A DNA stretch of 64,000 nt from Cornus controversa (Eukaryota > Streptophyta > Magnoliopsida > Cornales > Cornaceae): assembly GCA_026545225.1 (NCBI GenBank), contig CM048845.1:27618001-27682000 (forward strand). The letters run 5' to 3'. Both the position numbers and the translations under genes were made by a program. The first letter of the stretch is position 1. Every line of letters begins with the position of its first letter. Shown here piece after piece: positions 32,985 through 44,759 of this stretch. The notes below the pieces were generated by a model. It ran no database searches. It saw only the letters and a program-made list of their open reading frames with translations, and was not told where the DNA came from.

Positions 32985-34935
32985 TCATCATCCTTGCTTT
33001 GTCTAAGTCTGTGAAAACCATATGCAAGTCTTTTTGTTTACTCTTATATTATAAGTTGTCTTATTAAGTATATGACTTCCATTGTGGATCAACCTGGCAT
33101 AAATCCAAATTGGTTATAAGATATTGATGTTTCTTTCCTTAATCTTTGATCTATTATTCTTTCCCACAATTTCATTGTATGACTTATGAATTTAATTGCT
33201 CTATAATTTTCACAATTTTGTATATCCCCTTTATTTTTATAAATTGGTACTATTGTGCTTTTCTTCCACTCATTTAGCATCCTTTCTTCTTTTAGAATTT
33301 TGTTAAACAACTTTATTAACCATTCAATGGGTATATTTTCTAAAATTATCCAAGCCTCTATAGGTATGTTATATGGTCCATCGGCCTTACTGTTACCCAT
33401 CTCTCCAAGTGTGTCCTCTACTTCCTTATTATGAATTTCGTTTACCATTCCTATGTATGGTTCGTTACTTGTCACTTCTTCTCTAGTATATTCCTTATTT
33501 AGTAATTGTTGAAAGTAATTTTTTCATCTTTCTAATATATCTTTATCTTTAATTAATGTTGTTTGATCTATATCCTTAATAAACCTAACTTGATCTATGT
33601 CTCTCGTCAACCTCTCTCTATTCATTGCCAATTTGTAAATAGCTATTTCACCCTCTTTTGTTCCTAATTTTTCATACACATTATTTAGTGCATTTTGTTT
33701 AGCTTTGACTACCATCTTTTTAACTTCATATATATATATATATTTGTATTTTTCTAAATCCTCTTGTTTCTTACTTTTTTGCCATTTTTTAAAACTCATT
33801 CTTTTGTTTTTTATTGCTTGTTGTATTTCATCATTCCACCACCATATTTCTTTTTTAATAAATTTATTAACTTTAGTTTCTCCTAGAGTTTCTTTTGCTA
33901 CTTTCCTAATACATCCCGCCATTTTGGACCACAAGTTATTTATATTTTCATTCCAATCCCATTGGGTTTCTTGTAGTATTTTTTCTCTAAATGTTATCCC
34001 TTTATTACTTTACCTTTCAAGTCTTTCCACTTTATGTGTTGAATTCCTTTCATTATGTTTTGACTTTTTGATTTTTTGTCCAAGAGATCTATTACTAATA
34101 GTCTACGTTGGTTTGTCAAACTTTCTCCTGGAATTACTTAACAATCTTTACATGTACCCCATTCTCCTCTTATTTGTGGCACTCTCATAAGTGATTAAAT
34201 GTTCTTTTCGTTTCTTAAAAAGGCATTTGGTATTGCTAAATCATATGCCCTTGCAAATTCTAAGAGTGTTTCCCCGTCCTCATTTCTTTCCACAAACCCC
34301 CACCCCCCAATGAACCCGTCCGTATCCCATATTCTTTTCCCCCATATGTCGGTTGAAATCACCTCCTATAATTATGCTTTTATGATTAGGTATATTTTAC
34401 ATTATTTCATCTAAAGATTCCGAAAATATCTTCATATTTTCATCTAGTGCTCCTTGATGTGCACAAGCACTTATTATATTTAGTATCATTGTGTTTAACA
34501 CTAGTTTAATGGTTATAATCCTATCGCCTTTTCTTTTAACTTCTATAACTTTTTCTCTCATTTGCCGATCTACTACTATACTCACCAGTCTCACCCCATT
34601 CCTATGATTATTTTTGTCACCCGAATAAAATAGTTTGCATGCTTCCCCAATCTCTCTTGCCTTTCCCTCCTTCCATTTAGTTTCTTGTAAACATATTATT
34701 TTAATTTTTCTCCTTTCAAGTGTGTCCATGAGTTCAATACTCTTCTTCCCCGTTAATGTCCCTATATTCCATGATCCTATCTTAATTTTTTGTTTCTACT
34801 ATTTTTATTTGTTTTACTTGAAAGAGAGTTCATTATAGAGTTGTGACATAGATTTTAGAGTCGGTTGTCTCCCTGACACCATCCTACCTCCTTTTTGCAT
34901 CCAGCCTTTTGGGTACCGGCAATGGGAGAATAAAA
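32985..34935 (-). pseudogene. RTE-type LINE, 3'-truncated remains
   Basis: On the minus strand the 5' region starts near 34935 and the endonuclease follows with KIICLQETKWKEGKAREIGE and NIISACAHQGALDENM. Next come WWNDEIQQAIKNKRMSFKKW of the linker and the RT start SKADGPYNIPIEAWIILENI, with IVPIYKNKGDIQNCENYRAI and YNQFGFMPG. After a stop it continues STMEVIYLIR to about 32985 and is then cut, before the YADD box. Loss of the 3' end is unusual for a LINE and indicates later deletion, next to the copia insertion. Confidence 0.8.
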
Positions 34936-35600
34936 AATACCTAGGTTTTGAAATGTCTACATAAAATTCTGTTATAATAGTATAATCTAGCCTATAAGTT
35001 ACTTATTTGGTCAAATTTGCAAATAGGTACCTACCAAACAAAATCCTCCAAGTTCTCTGTATCGCAAAATCAGAAATCAAAAAATAAGTATGTAAATCAA
35101 GATGCTAACCATGTGTATATAAATCAAGATGCCCCAAAATCAGAATCAGTATGTGTGTGTATGTGTGTAACTGTGTGTATAAATCAAGATGCTATGTGCA
35201 ATATATATCTGTGCCAACTCTGTGTATATAAATCAAGATGTCTCAAAATCAGAAATCAGTGTGTGTACTTGTGTAACTGTGTATATAAATCAAGATGCTA
35301 TGTGCAAACTGCAAAATATGAAAGTGCGTAATCGTGTGTATATGTATGTCAGGTGTGTGTGTGTAATATTGTGTTTAGATGTGGGTGTTTATATATGTAT
35401 ATTAATATGTAGGTGTTGTGTACCTATACAACTGTTGATTATGAAGATGATGCCGTCAGTACATTTAACAACCAAAATTTTTCTTCATTAGTAGTATTAT
35501 TAATTAAATATATATATTTTTTAATTTTACCCTTTTTAAATTTCTGTTGAGTTTATAATTGACTGAAGTTTCTATTTCAATTATGGTGTATATTCTTGTC
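34936..35600. repeat. Minisatellite with TATAAATCAAGATG units
   Basis: ATAAATCAAGATG recurs at about 35090, 35119, 35180, 35228 and 35286. The larger period is about 107 bp, with GTGTGTAACTGTGTATA between units. TG-rich microsatellites follow to 35420. Confidence 0.6.
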
Positions 35601-35652
35601 TGTATGCTTTGTAAGATTAATCATTTTTGGAAGTCATTATCAACAATCAATA

Positions 35653-35709
35653 TTGGTAACAGCCTTTTCAAATGTCAAATCAATATTGAAGAGTGAGCTT
35701 AAGATAGGC
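35653..35709. other. Filler DNA copied from the exon-6 region
   Basis: Three short blocks lie side by side that each recur just downstream: 35653-35668 equals 35884-35899 (16 nt), 35672-35683 equals 36033-36044 (12 nt), and 35688-35709 equals 35989-36010 (22 nt, inside exon 6). The order differs from the source. This patchwork fits templated insertion during break repair. Confidence 0.6.
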
Positions 35710-35966
35710 TATCTTAATCATTGTTGAATTCTGAATTTGCAAATCTGAAAACCAATTTGATAGTAACTGAATTTTAAGTGCTGAATTTATTAAAATTGTT
35801 TGATAAGTATAAAAAAATTAAGTCCGAAAAATTGCTTACTTTACATTTTGGTAAGTATCAAATTGGTTTTATCAAACAACACCTTGGTAACAGCCTTTTT
35901 ATTTAATCTTATGTACTTTCATCCATCCCCACTTGAAAGTTGATCAAAATTCTGGTAAATTTTCAG

Positions 35967-36904
35967 GACAATTTTTGTCATACCCAAAGAAGAGTGAGCT
36001 TAAGATAGGCGAGTCTTCGGCCTTCTTTACATATGTCAAATCAAGCATGTTCATGAGCAATACCCAAGGGGTTGCCCCTGTTGATGAAAATGCTCCTCAG
36101 CAATTAAGGATTGACAAGAAACTTGCTACATGGGGACAAGTGGGTTATGATACGCAAGGACATGAAAATAGAGAGGCATGTGAAAATCATTTGCAAGGAG
36201 ATGATTTTCCAAGCAGTAGAAGTATCCACGATCCTCTATCCGTGGACAGGTCTCCCACCTCCCCCATACGACTGGAATCTCCACGACAAGGGAACTCTAG
36301 GAAGGAAGAGTTCTCTCAGCTGCATGTGCATCCGAGAAATGAGTCTCACCATGATGTTTCAGGTTTTCATGCACATACCGCTTATCCATATTATATTTCA
36401 GGAGTAATGAATCAAGTTATGATGTCATCATCAGCACAATTGTATCAAAAGAACATGCAAGATCTGCAAAACCATGCTTCTTCAGCTATGTTACCTCAGT
36501 ACAATCATATTTCACAATGTCCTCCTCGTGTACCACCAGGACTGGCATCATTTCCTTATTACCCAGTTAGTATATGCCTACAGCCAGGCCAGATACCTAC
36601 TACCCATCCTTTGCCTTCATATGGAAGTTCATCTTCAACTGAAGGGAAATTAGGTAAAGTTGATAGGAGAGAGGCAGCCTTGATAAAGTTTAGGCAGAAG
36701 AGAAAGGAACGTTGTTTTGACAAGAAGATTAGGTATGAAAACCGAAAACGGCTTGCTGAAAGGAGGCCACGCGTGCGGGGACAGTTTGTGAGGAAGATGA
36801 ATGGGGTAAATGTGGATCTCAATGGGCAGCCTGTTTCTGTTGATTCTGATGAGGATGAAGAAGAGGATGATGAAGAAGAGGAGGATGCTTCAGTGTGTCA
36901 ATGA
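35967..36904 (+). pseudogene. TOC1: TOC1-like exon 6 with intact CCT domain
   Basis: An open 938-nt last exon begins [20 protein letters not shown], the strongly conserved block of TOC1 proteins. It continues through [15 protein letters not shown] and ends with the CCT domain at 36656-36796 ([20 protein letters not shown], then [18 protein letters not shown]). The tail is acidic ([14 protein letters not shown]) and stops at TGA 36902-36904. It has kept its frame although the upstream exons are broken, so the damage is recent, or this half is still read through some other transcript. Confidence 0.85.
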
Positions 36905-37779
36905 AAACCTGCTGCTTGTTGAGGGTCTTTTCATTTCTATTATGCCTGTTCCCTTCAAGTGGCAAGCTTTCCGTTGATAAAATTCTCTGTGCCTTTATTC
37001 TGCGATACTGCTCATGGATGGTCGAACTTGACACGTCAATTTGTTGTAGTGTCGGTTATGGCTTATGGATTACCTTGAGCTTTGCAACCAACGGGTTCCT
37101 CTGGCTTCCTATTGAAACTGGCTAGCTACTCATTACTTTCTTCATTTGAGTGCGAAATTAGTTACTGGTTCACTATCACGAGGTGCTATTCAATCAACAT
37201 TCTACATGCAGGTTATGGATATCAGGGGCAGGAAGCTTTATTCTATAATTTTTTGTTCAGATCTGAAAGTTTGATGACTTTGCCCTTCTAGTTCCTTCAG
37301 TGAAATGTTTAGCTTTCTCAAAACTCCAGAAACGAAGCTACTTTACGGCAGTTCCATGGTCGTATGAAGGTACTGAAGCGATGTTCACATTTTCATGAGA
37401 ACTTTTATTGACTTAATATTGTTTTTCAATTTTGAACATGGTCATGCTACATGTGATTTAATTCATGAGAAGGTGACTCAATGAATTGGCAGTATATAGA
37501 GAATTAGCTTTAGTTAACGAATTAATATGTTCTTGAAATAAATGGTTAATATTCATGACTTGGATCTGCCCTAATGATATTGCTGTTTGCTACTGGAATG
37601 ACAATTTTACATGTCGATATATCCCTTTGACATTCAATTAATGAATTTAGCCCCACTATATGATGAAATTTTCTCGAAAATCATAACCAAATTCAAGATT
37701 TTTTGACATTTGTTAAGCTGCCAAAGTAAGGAATGGAATGACTACCGGGATCGGAGAATTGATTTGGGGTACCTTAACA
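36905..37779 (+). other. Downstream region / probable 3' UTR of the TOC1-like gene
   Basis: No coding potential is seen. A possible AATAAA signal lies at about 37538. Confidence 0.4.
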
Positions 37780-38628
37780 AGAAGTAATGAATGAGCATTG
37801 TTTGTGATATATATAGTAGATTTAAAGATGTCCTCACTCCTTCGGGATGAGACTACTCTACTCTCTTTGATGCCTGCAATCACTCTCACTCCACCCACGG
37901 GTATTGGTTAAATCCAAATAGTAATAGGAAATTAGTTTTCTATTGAGCTTTTGTAATACATAAATTAGTGTTTATCTGATTTCTTACACAAAAATCTTCT
38001 CTTGCTCCATTTCCAAGTTGACAATTGTTGTTTTAGCATTAGCCCCCATTTTTTAAGAGTGTGAATTAATGTAACACAAAAAGACGTAGATTTTGAGAGG
38101 GGAATTTCCAGTTTAGGCTATGCACTAAGTTGGTTCATTTATGTACATATCCTTATCCCATCTCTTCAACTTCGACAGCCTTAGTCACCATTACCATCAC
38201 CATCATTTATGCCCGCTTTAACTACCATAATTGATGCATAATAGGTGGGGTTGGATTATTTGGAGCACTTGGACAAAAGGCCTATTGAAAACTACAGAAA
38301 ATTAGCCCAAACTTCAAATGGTCTAAACTTAAGGAAAGTTTGAGACAACCACAATGCAGTCAACTTCGCCTGAGATTGGAGTCATTTTCAAACTCGAAAT
38401 CAGGTCATTTCGGTGGAGTTTCAGTTTATTGTAGTCATTTTTTGAACATTCCTAATTTCGTGTGATGTTTGCAGTCAAGTCAAGTCACATTCAGTTTGTT
38501 TTGTTGGTGGGTTCTCTAATTTCGCGAGACTTACTAGTGATTTTTAGAGGTCTTTTGCGCTAGTAACTAAATTTTAGATTACCTTTAGGAAAAAGAAAAC
38601 AATTTTTTATATTTTTTTTCATTTGATA

Positions 38629-38659
<31 letters not shown>

Positions 38660-39815
38660 TTTTACAAGTAGTTGTAAGGCTAGCTCCTACTATTGCATAG
38701 TTTTTTTTATTAATATGAACTCGAGTTCTCTCTCTTTCAGACATAGTGAACTATCGACAATAGAAAAATTTTAGATGGTCCGGAAGCATGTGATCCTGAC
38801 CAATCAGAAAAAGTAATCAAATGTGTTAGCTTTAAACTGCTTTTTGATTGCATGGCTTCTCTTGATTGGGTCCAGACTACTTAATAATTTCTCATCAGCA
38901 ATGACAGACATATATGCTCAGAGTGGGCGGATGCCCTATGATTTTTTTTTTCTTTCTTGTTATATAGATACATATATATATTGCGAATTTTACAAAATGT
39001 CCCCCTATTTTGCAAAATTATAAATTTGGCCACCATCTTTTTACCTTCCCAAAAATATTAAACCATTCCCCACCCCGCACCCCCCCCCCCATCTATGATG
39101 ATCACTTTCTTAATTCAGTCTTGTTATTTGGGTGCTTAAATACAATTCTTGACCTAATTTATTGTTTATTTCCATTATTTGAGTGTAAAAAGATTTTTTG
39201 ATATTTCAGTTATGTTTATCCTTATTGTGCATTAGTTTTCTTCATTTTTTGAGGTTTAACTTTGGATTCGGTTTGATTTTGTAGCCAAGAGTTCTTTGAT
39301 TATTGATGGTCTTTGTATTTTTTACTTGTGATTATTGGTCTTAATTATAATCTTATTATCAAACTCTTCCCCCTCCCCCTCATCTCTGATGATCGCTTTC
39401 TTAATTCATTCTTGTTTTTTGGGGGCTTAAATACAATTCTTGACTAATTTATTGTTTATTTCAATTATTTGATTGTAAAAAGATTTTTTGATATTTCAGT
39501 TTTGTTTATCCTTATTGTGCTTTAGTTTTCTTCATTTTTTAAGGTTTAGCTTTGGATTCGATCTAATTCTGTAGCCGAGAGTTGTTTGATTATCGATGGT
39601 CTTTGTATTTTTAGTTCTGATTATTGGTCTTTCTTATAATCTTATTGTGTGAGAGGCAAATGATAGTATATCTTGATTGATTTTTCAAATAGAAAAGGTA
39701 TTTTATTGAATCCAACCAGAAGATTGGATTCATATAATGGAAGTTTTTTTAATAATTATGTCTTGGACTGATTTAAGTTGAAATAGGTTGTTGATTTATT
39801 CAAGTAATATATAAA
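37780..39815. repeat. Long direct repeat, copy 1
   Basis: It is similar in order and orientation to 60480-61705 (for example GTTTGTGATATA...GTAGATTTAAA near both starts, GACAGCCTTAGTCACCAT, GGTTGGATTATTTG, TAGGTTGTTGATTTATTCAAG at both ends). This copy has an extra piece at about 37870-38170 and a tandem duplication of a 291-bp unit (39065-39355 and 39356-39650). It contains no ORF of note, plus an (AT)n run at 38626-38652. Confidence 0.75.
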
Positions 39816-40065
39816 TAGATTGTTGGTTGCCTTTAAAAGTGATACCGAGTGAAAGTGATTATGGTAGTAATCTTCTACAATGAGAGGAAATGATTGAAAA
39901 ATCTACTATGTTAATGCTTGGTATAACTAACTTAGGCAACAAGAGTGAACAACAACAATAAATCACACATCTTCACTAGTGCCATACCCCCAATGACATG
40001 CACCACACCAGTTTGTGGAATTAATATCATGTGTAGGAGAAAACAGAAACACACATCATGAAACC

Positions 40066-43000
40066 TCAGTTGCGAAGTAGTTGCAGTTTGATCTTACCTA
40101 ATTTAACTGCCACTTCTTTTATGTCAGTCCTCTCTTCTGGTACTTCTCTTGAACATTCCAACCCTAGTTCTATAATAGCTACAAAAATATCTTGGGTGAC
40201 ACTCATTTCATTTCCTCCTGCTGTCAACAAACCTTTGTCAATGACTTCTGATATGTTGTGAGGAAATGATGCACTCACCCATTGCTTGAGATTTAATTCT
40301 TTGGTGAACATTTCATTTCTGGGATTTTTTCTTGTGAATGTCTCCAACAACATTATTCCGTAGCTATAGATATCACCTTGAGTGGACACTCTTCCCTCTG
40401 AACCATACTCTGTCAAGACATTCATTTTCAAGCATGGTCAAAATTCATATCTTCATTATTTGTCATATATTGCTAATCCTTAATTACAAGAAAAAGAAAA
40501 TGCAAAGAATAACTAATTTGTAATTGATCATTAGAACTATGCCAATACATATTTATGTATAGGGAAAATTGATGCATTTCTATGTCTGGTCACCCTGATG
40601 AAAACAAGCAACTTACGTCATTACAACAATATTAATTAACGAGAATTTTTTTAAAACATATAGAATAGTAATAATAATGGCTAGGAAGGGTTTGAGTTAC
40701 CATCCATATATAATTTAATATTCTAACAATTTTGAAAAAATAAAAGGGCGCATTGCATTAAACCCCCCTTATTAACCGAGGGGAATGGATATGCAATTTG
40801 TTCAATTGTGTGAATTTAGCTAAAAGATTATCTTTTCTTTTTCTCTTGAATAATATCTGAACTTAGTATTTTTTGTTACATGCATCACCATACTTATAAT
40901 TAAATAAAAGCATTAAAAAAATTAAAAAAGTGAAATTCATAGTTTTGAAACTACATTTAAGTTCAAATTTTATATGTTTACTCATATTATATATACCATT
41001 ATTATATTATTTATATTATAATTCTGATTTTATACATTGCGTATGAACAATGCACACACATATATACATATTTACATATATATATGTATAATAAAGTTAA
41101 ATTACTCTAAGTATATGAGATGGACATTTGATCATACAATTAGATTAACAAAATAAATCTTAATTACAAAAAGTAATTGAATGACATAAATAACTACTAA
41201 TTTTACAATAGTTTAACTTTATTATACATATATATGTAAATATGTATATATGTGTGTGCATTTGTTCTTATGGTTAAAAAAAAAAAAAGAATGTAAACTT
41301 TATTGACTACATGATCTTTTTTATTTTACATTTTTAATATAGTAAGTTTTTCTCTCATGTAAATAAAAGAAAATATAGTAGATTTTTCTCTCATTTTGTT
41401 TGGTTGAATAAAAAAAAAAGAGGGGAAAGGATATTGCAAGATTTAACTATGCAAGACATGTTAAAGAAATAATATTTAGCTGCACTCATAACTATGAATT
41501 TTGTTTTTTGTAAATTTTTTTTGATGTTTTTCTTTAATTAAAAGTATGGTGATGAATGTAACAAAAATAATAAGTTCAAATATTATTATTCAAGAAAGGG
41601 AATAAGGTTGAAAACATTTACCGGGCGCAATGTAGCCGATTGTACCTAAAGTCTCCGTCTGTGTTGCAGTCTTGTTTTCAGCTAAAATCTTTGCAATTCC
41701 AAAATCACCCACGTGTGCGACCATCTCTTCATTTAAAAGGACATTGCTAGGCTTCAAATCACAGTGGACAACAGGCTCTAATTGACCATGATGGAGATAC
41801 TCCAAAGCTAATACAACATCAAGCATAATGCTGACTCTTTGAAGGAAATTCAAGCAGTAGTTGTGAGAATATAACCACTTCTCTAGACTTCCATTAGGCA
41901 TGTATTGCAAAACCAAAGCTCTTAATTCAGGGTTAGAACATGTACTTATGACCTTAACAAGATTTCGATGCCTAACAGTTCGTAGTACTTTGCATTCCGC
42001 TTGAAAACTTTTGAAAGCATCCTCAAGTAGTAAGTTTAAAATTTTTACAGCAACATTCGTCCCATCAGAAAGTATTCCTTTGTACACAACACCAAAACTT
42101 CCTACTCCAATTAGGTTCGCTTCACAAAAGTTATTTGTAGCATTACAAAGCTCTTGATATGAAAAAAATCTATGCTCCATTGCGGCTAAGAAATTATAGG
42201 CAGAACTCTGAGCTTGTGCTTTATTTTCACAATTTTTTCTGAGCATCATATGCAACAGAGCAATGAAGATTGACACTGATGCAACAATGGCTGGAAGAAC
42301 ATATTTGTAAGAAAAATGTTTATTTCTTGAACTTGTGCAGGGCGGAACCAGTAAAGTAGGTTTCCCACAAAGCGCTTCGTTCTTCATAAAAGATTCCGCT
42401 GTAAAGTTTGAAAAAGGACCTCCACTTGGAATCTCCCCAGATAGCTTATTGTAAGAGAGATTCAAATATTTGAGATGCGAAAGTGCCTCTAGAGAGTTGG
42501 GTATAGAACCAGATAGGTTGTTGTGGGAGAGGTCCATGAAATCCAGCGTTATCAAGTTACCAAATGATTCAGGTATGGGTCCCCAAAAAAAATTTCCGGA
42601 TAAGTTGATAGAACTTAGACTTTGAAAGGCTCCAAAAGTGCTTGGAATGTTACCTGAGATTTGGTTCCAAGACAAATCTATGATTACAAGTGATTTCATT
42701 GCTCTAATGTTGAGATCTAGAATAGTTAACGAATTGAATGACAAATTCAAGAGCCAGAGGTTATCCAAGCTCCATAAACTCAATGGTATTGACGAGTTCA
42801 ATGAATTAGAATGCATCAACAACGTCCGCAACCCACTAACATTTCCGATGCATGCAGGGATTGATCCGAAGAAGTTATTGTTATTGAGTTTAATATCTCC
42901 CAGCTTGTGCAAACTACAAATCTCCTTTGGAATGGATCCTTCAAGCCTGTTATCATCAAGGTACAACCTTTGCAGTTCTTTCATACCCTTGATTGTAGAC

Positions 43001-44241
43001 GGAATGGATCCGTTGAAATTGTTGCCACTCAGGCCAAGATAATTCAAATTTGTAAAGGAACCAATTCCCTCAGGAATTTGACCCATTAGTTGGCAATTAG
43101 ATGCATCAAACATGAGAAGGGAAGTAGAAAGATTTCCAAGAGAATCTGGTAAGATGCCGTGAAATGGATTATTACGTATAAACAATTCTTTCAAGGATTT
43201 CGAGCTTGTCAAAGAAGTGAGAAAACTAAGTTCCTGACTTCCGGGTTCTATAGTTAACTGGTTTGTATCCAAACTAAGTTTTCTGAGTGATTGTAAGTGG
43301 CCTAGACTTGTGGGTACTGGTCCAGTGAATTGGTTGCCACTTAGATCTAAGAGAATGAGCATAGAAAAATTGGACAGATAGGAAGGGATGTTTCCACTAA
43401 ATTGATTTCTTCCAAGGTAGAGATATTGAAGATTAGAACGTCCGGTGGTATAGCTCAAGGGAAGATTTTCGGAGAGGTCATTAAATTCTAATGAAACTTC
43501 TTGTAAAGAGGAGATGTTGAATAAAAATGGAGGAATTGAGCCAGTGAGATAATTTGTAGCCAAAGCAATTAATTCAAAAGTTGGAACATTATGTATCTCA
43601 TTAGGAATATTGCCATGAAACTTGTTTTCTTCCAAACCAAGTTGTTTTAAGCTTGACATGTTAGCAAAGAAAGATGGAATTGTACCTCTGAGGTTGTTTC
43701 CTCCTAGATAAAGCACACTGAGACTTGACAAACTACTCAATTCTTTGGGTATGCTGCCAGTAAATTCATTCCTTGTCATAGACATGATTTGAAGCTGTCG
43801 GCAATGTTGTAAACTTGCAGGGATCACTCCTTCTAAGTAGTTATAATCTAATATGAGCACCTTCAATCGACGCAAATGACTGATCTCTTGAATAAGTTGA
43901 CCATGAAAATTGTTAACACCAAGATTTAGCACCGTGAGGAAGGAGAGGTTACCCACATGAGGGGAGATGGGGCCATGGAGTCCAATCTTAGGAAGCTCCA
44001 AAGCTATGACTCTCTGCCTATGTCGGCGGCTACATGAGACCCCAACCCATTCGCAAAAGTTGGTTTTTTGAGTCCAATTACTCCCCAAAGTGTTGTTGGG
44101 GTCGATCATGATTGCAGATTTGAAAGCAAGAAGAGCGAATTCATCGGTGTAGTTTGACGAAAACGTGGCACAACAAACTGTGAATGACTGCAGTAGTAGC
44201 TGAAGCACTAATAGCAGCAAGGCAATGCCAAACCTCTCCAT
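40066..44241 (-). CDS. LRR receptor-like kinase, subfamily XII (non-RD), about 987 aa
   Basis: Join of exon 1 (44241-41622) and exon 2 (40409-40066), donor GTAAAT and acceptor GACAG; the splice restores GYIAPEYG in the activation segment, the conserved intron place of this subfamily. ATG at 44241 is chosen because the frame upstream starts with GTG and MERFGIALLLLVLQLLLQSF is a good signal peptide. Residues about 33-71 are the LRR N-cap (Cys 63 and 70), about 80-610 are roughly 21 LRRs, 647-667 a membrane helix, 712 onward the kinase: G-loop IGVGSFG, Lys 733, HCD at 826-828, DFG at 846-848. HCD makes it a non-RD kinase like FLS2, EFR and Xa21, which sense microbial patterns at the plasma membrane. 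All key residues are present. The ligand is unknown. Confidence 0.9.
40410..41621 (-). other. Intron of the LRR receptor kinase gene (1212 bp)
   Basis: AT-rich, with consensus borders. It carries a foldback element at 41041-41272, listed separately. Confidence 0.8.
41041..41272. mobile_element. Foldback MITE-like element in the receptor-kinase intron
   Basis: The arm 41041-41100 and the reverse complement of 41211-41271 are almost identical over about 55-60 bp (GCACACACATATATACATAT, then TTACATATATAT and GTATAATAAAGTTAAA). The loop is about 110 bp. A strong hairpin is predicted. I see no target duplication. Confidence 0.65.
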
Positions 44242-44296
44242 TTTCAAGGTTCCAAACACACACAGTGAGTGCTTTAGAAAGAAAGAGCTACACAGT

Positions 44297-44325
44297 GCTT
44301 TTGTATATTATATATAATATACAAA
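44297..44325 (-). promoter_or_regulatory. TATA-rich core promoter candidate of the receptor kinase gene
   Basis: TATATTATATATAATATAC lies about 60-80 bp upstream of the ATG at 44241 on the minus strand. With a short leader this is a plausible TATA box. Confidence 0.4.
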
Positions 44326-44759
44326 TAGACCATACGCATTAGTGGGTCAAGTTTATTTTTTGCATAAAGTACTTTGACGAGGTCTCCTAGAACCTGCGAT
44401 TGGCCAAGGATTCCATTTATGCAACCGGATATCTTTCCTCCACAATCCAATTTGTTTATGTCCAAATTGGCACTTACTGGCCACGAGAAGTTTATTTTTA
44501 ACATGATCGCTGTACGACACACTAGAAAAAATAAATAAAAAAGTAACAATTAAGCTACTAATTATGAAAACGAAATCTACAAGACCTTGAATTCTTTACT
44601 TTCTTTCTTCTGTTATGACTTACCCTATACGTTTAAGCCATGCAATCAAAAATGAAATCATAAACGCATTCATGGTGCTTAGGCGAACTTCCAAGGTAAG
44701 GCTCCTTATATGTAAGGTTACACAGGCGCAATTTTTTTTTTTTTTATAAATTGCGAATT

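Larger units (their letters stand above)
11332..35966 (+). other. Giant intron 5 of the TOC1-like gene (about 24.6 kb)
   Basis: Phase and protein continuity (RQT|GQF) define the donor at 11332 and the acceptor TTTTCAG ending at 35966. Almost all of the length is inserted mobile DNA, listed separately. The stretch 11340-11936 holds only an ORF of 137 aa (11475-11888) with no family that I recognise; it may be a captured fragment. Confidence 0.75.
7097..36904 (+). pseudogene. TOC1: TOC1/APRR1-type pseudo-response regulator, disrupted
   Basis: The intact family acts in the nucleus as a circadian-clock transcriptional repressor, with an N-terminal pseudo-receiver and a C-terminal CCT DNA-binding domain. 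Here six exons with GT/AG borders and compatible phases carry the receiver (exons 1-3), linker (exons 4-5) and CCT (exon 6); an undamaged version would encode roughly 540 residues, within family range. The usual phospho-acceptor Asp is Glu (IILSEVDLPMAKG, exon 2), as in other TOC1 proteins. Exon 1 has TGA at codons 43 and 46, and exon 4 has a 34-bp tandem duplication that shifts the frame and brings in TAG. Either lesion would stop a full-length product. Intron 5 is about 24.6 kb. It is probably a decaying paralogue; assembly or sequencing errors are the alternative for the small lesions. Confidence 0.85.

Noticed and set aside
35017..35491. Cys/Val/Tyr-rich ORFs of about 100 aa
   Set aside because: They are translations of a TG-rich minisatellite.
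34936..35966. Alternative start of a CCT-only protein at 35933
   Set aside because: The frame begins at TTG, not ATG, and the true exon border is the acceptor at 35966; a CCT-only product is possible in principle but unsupported.
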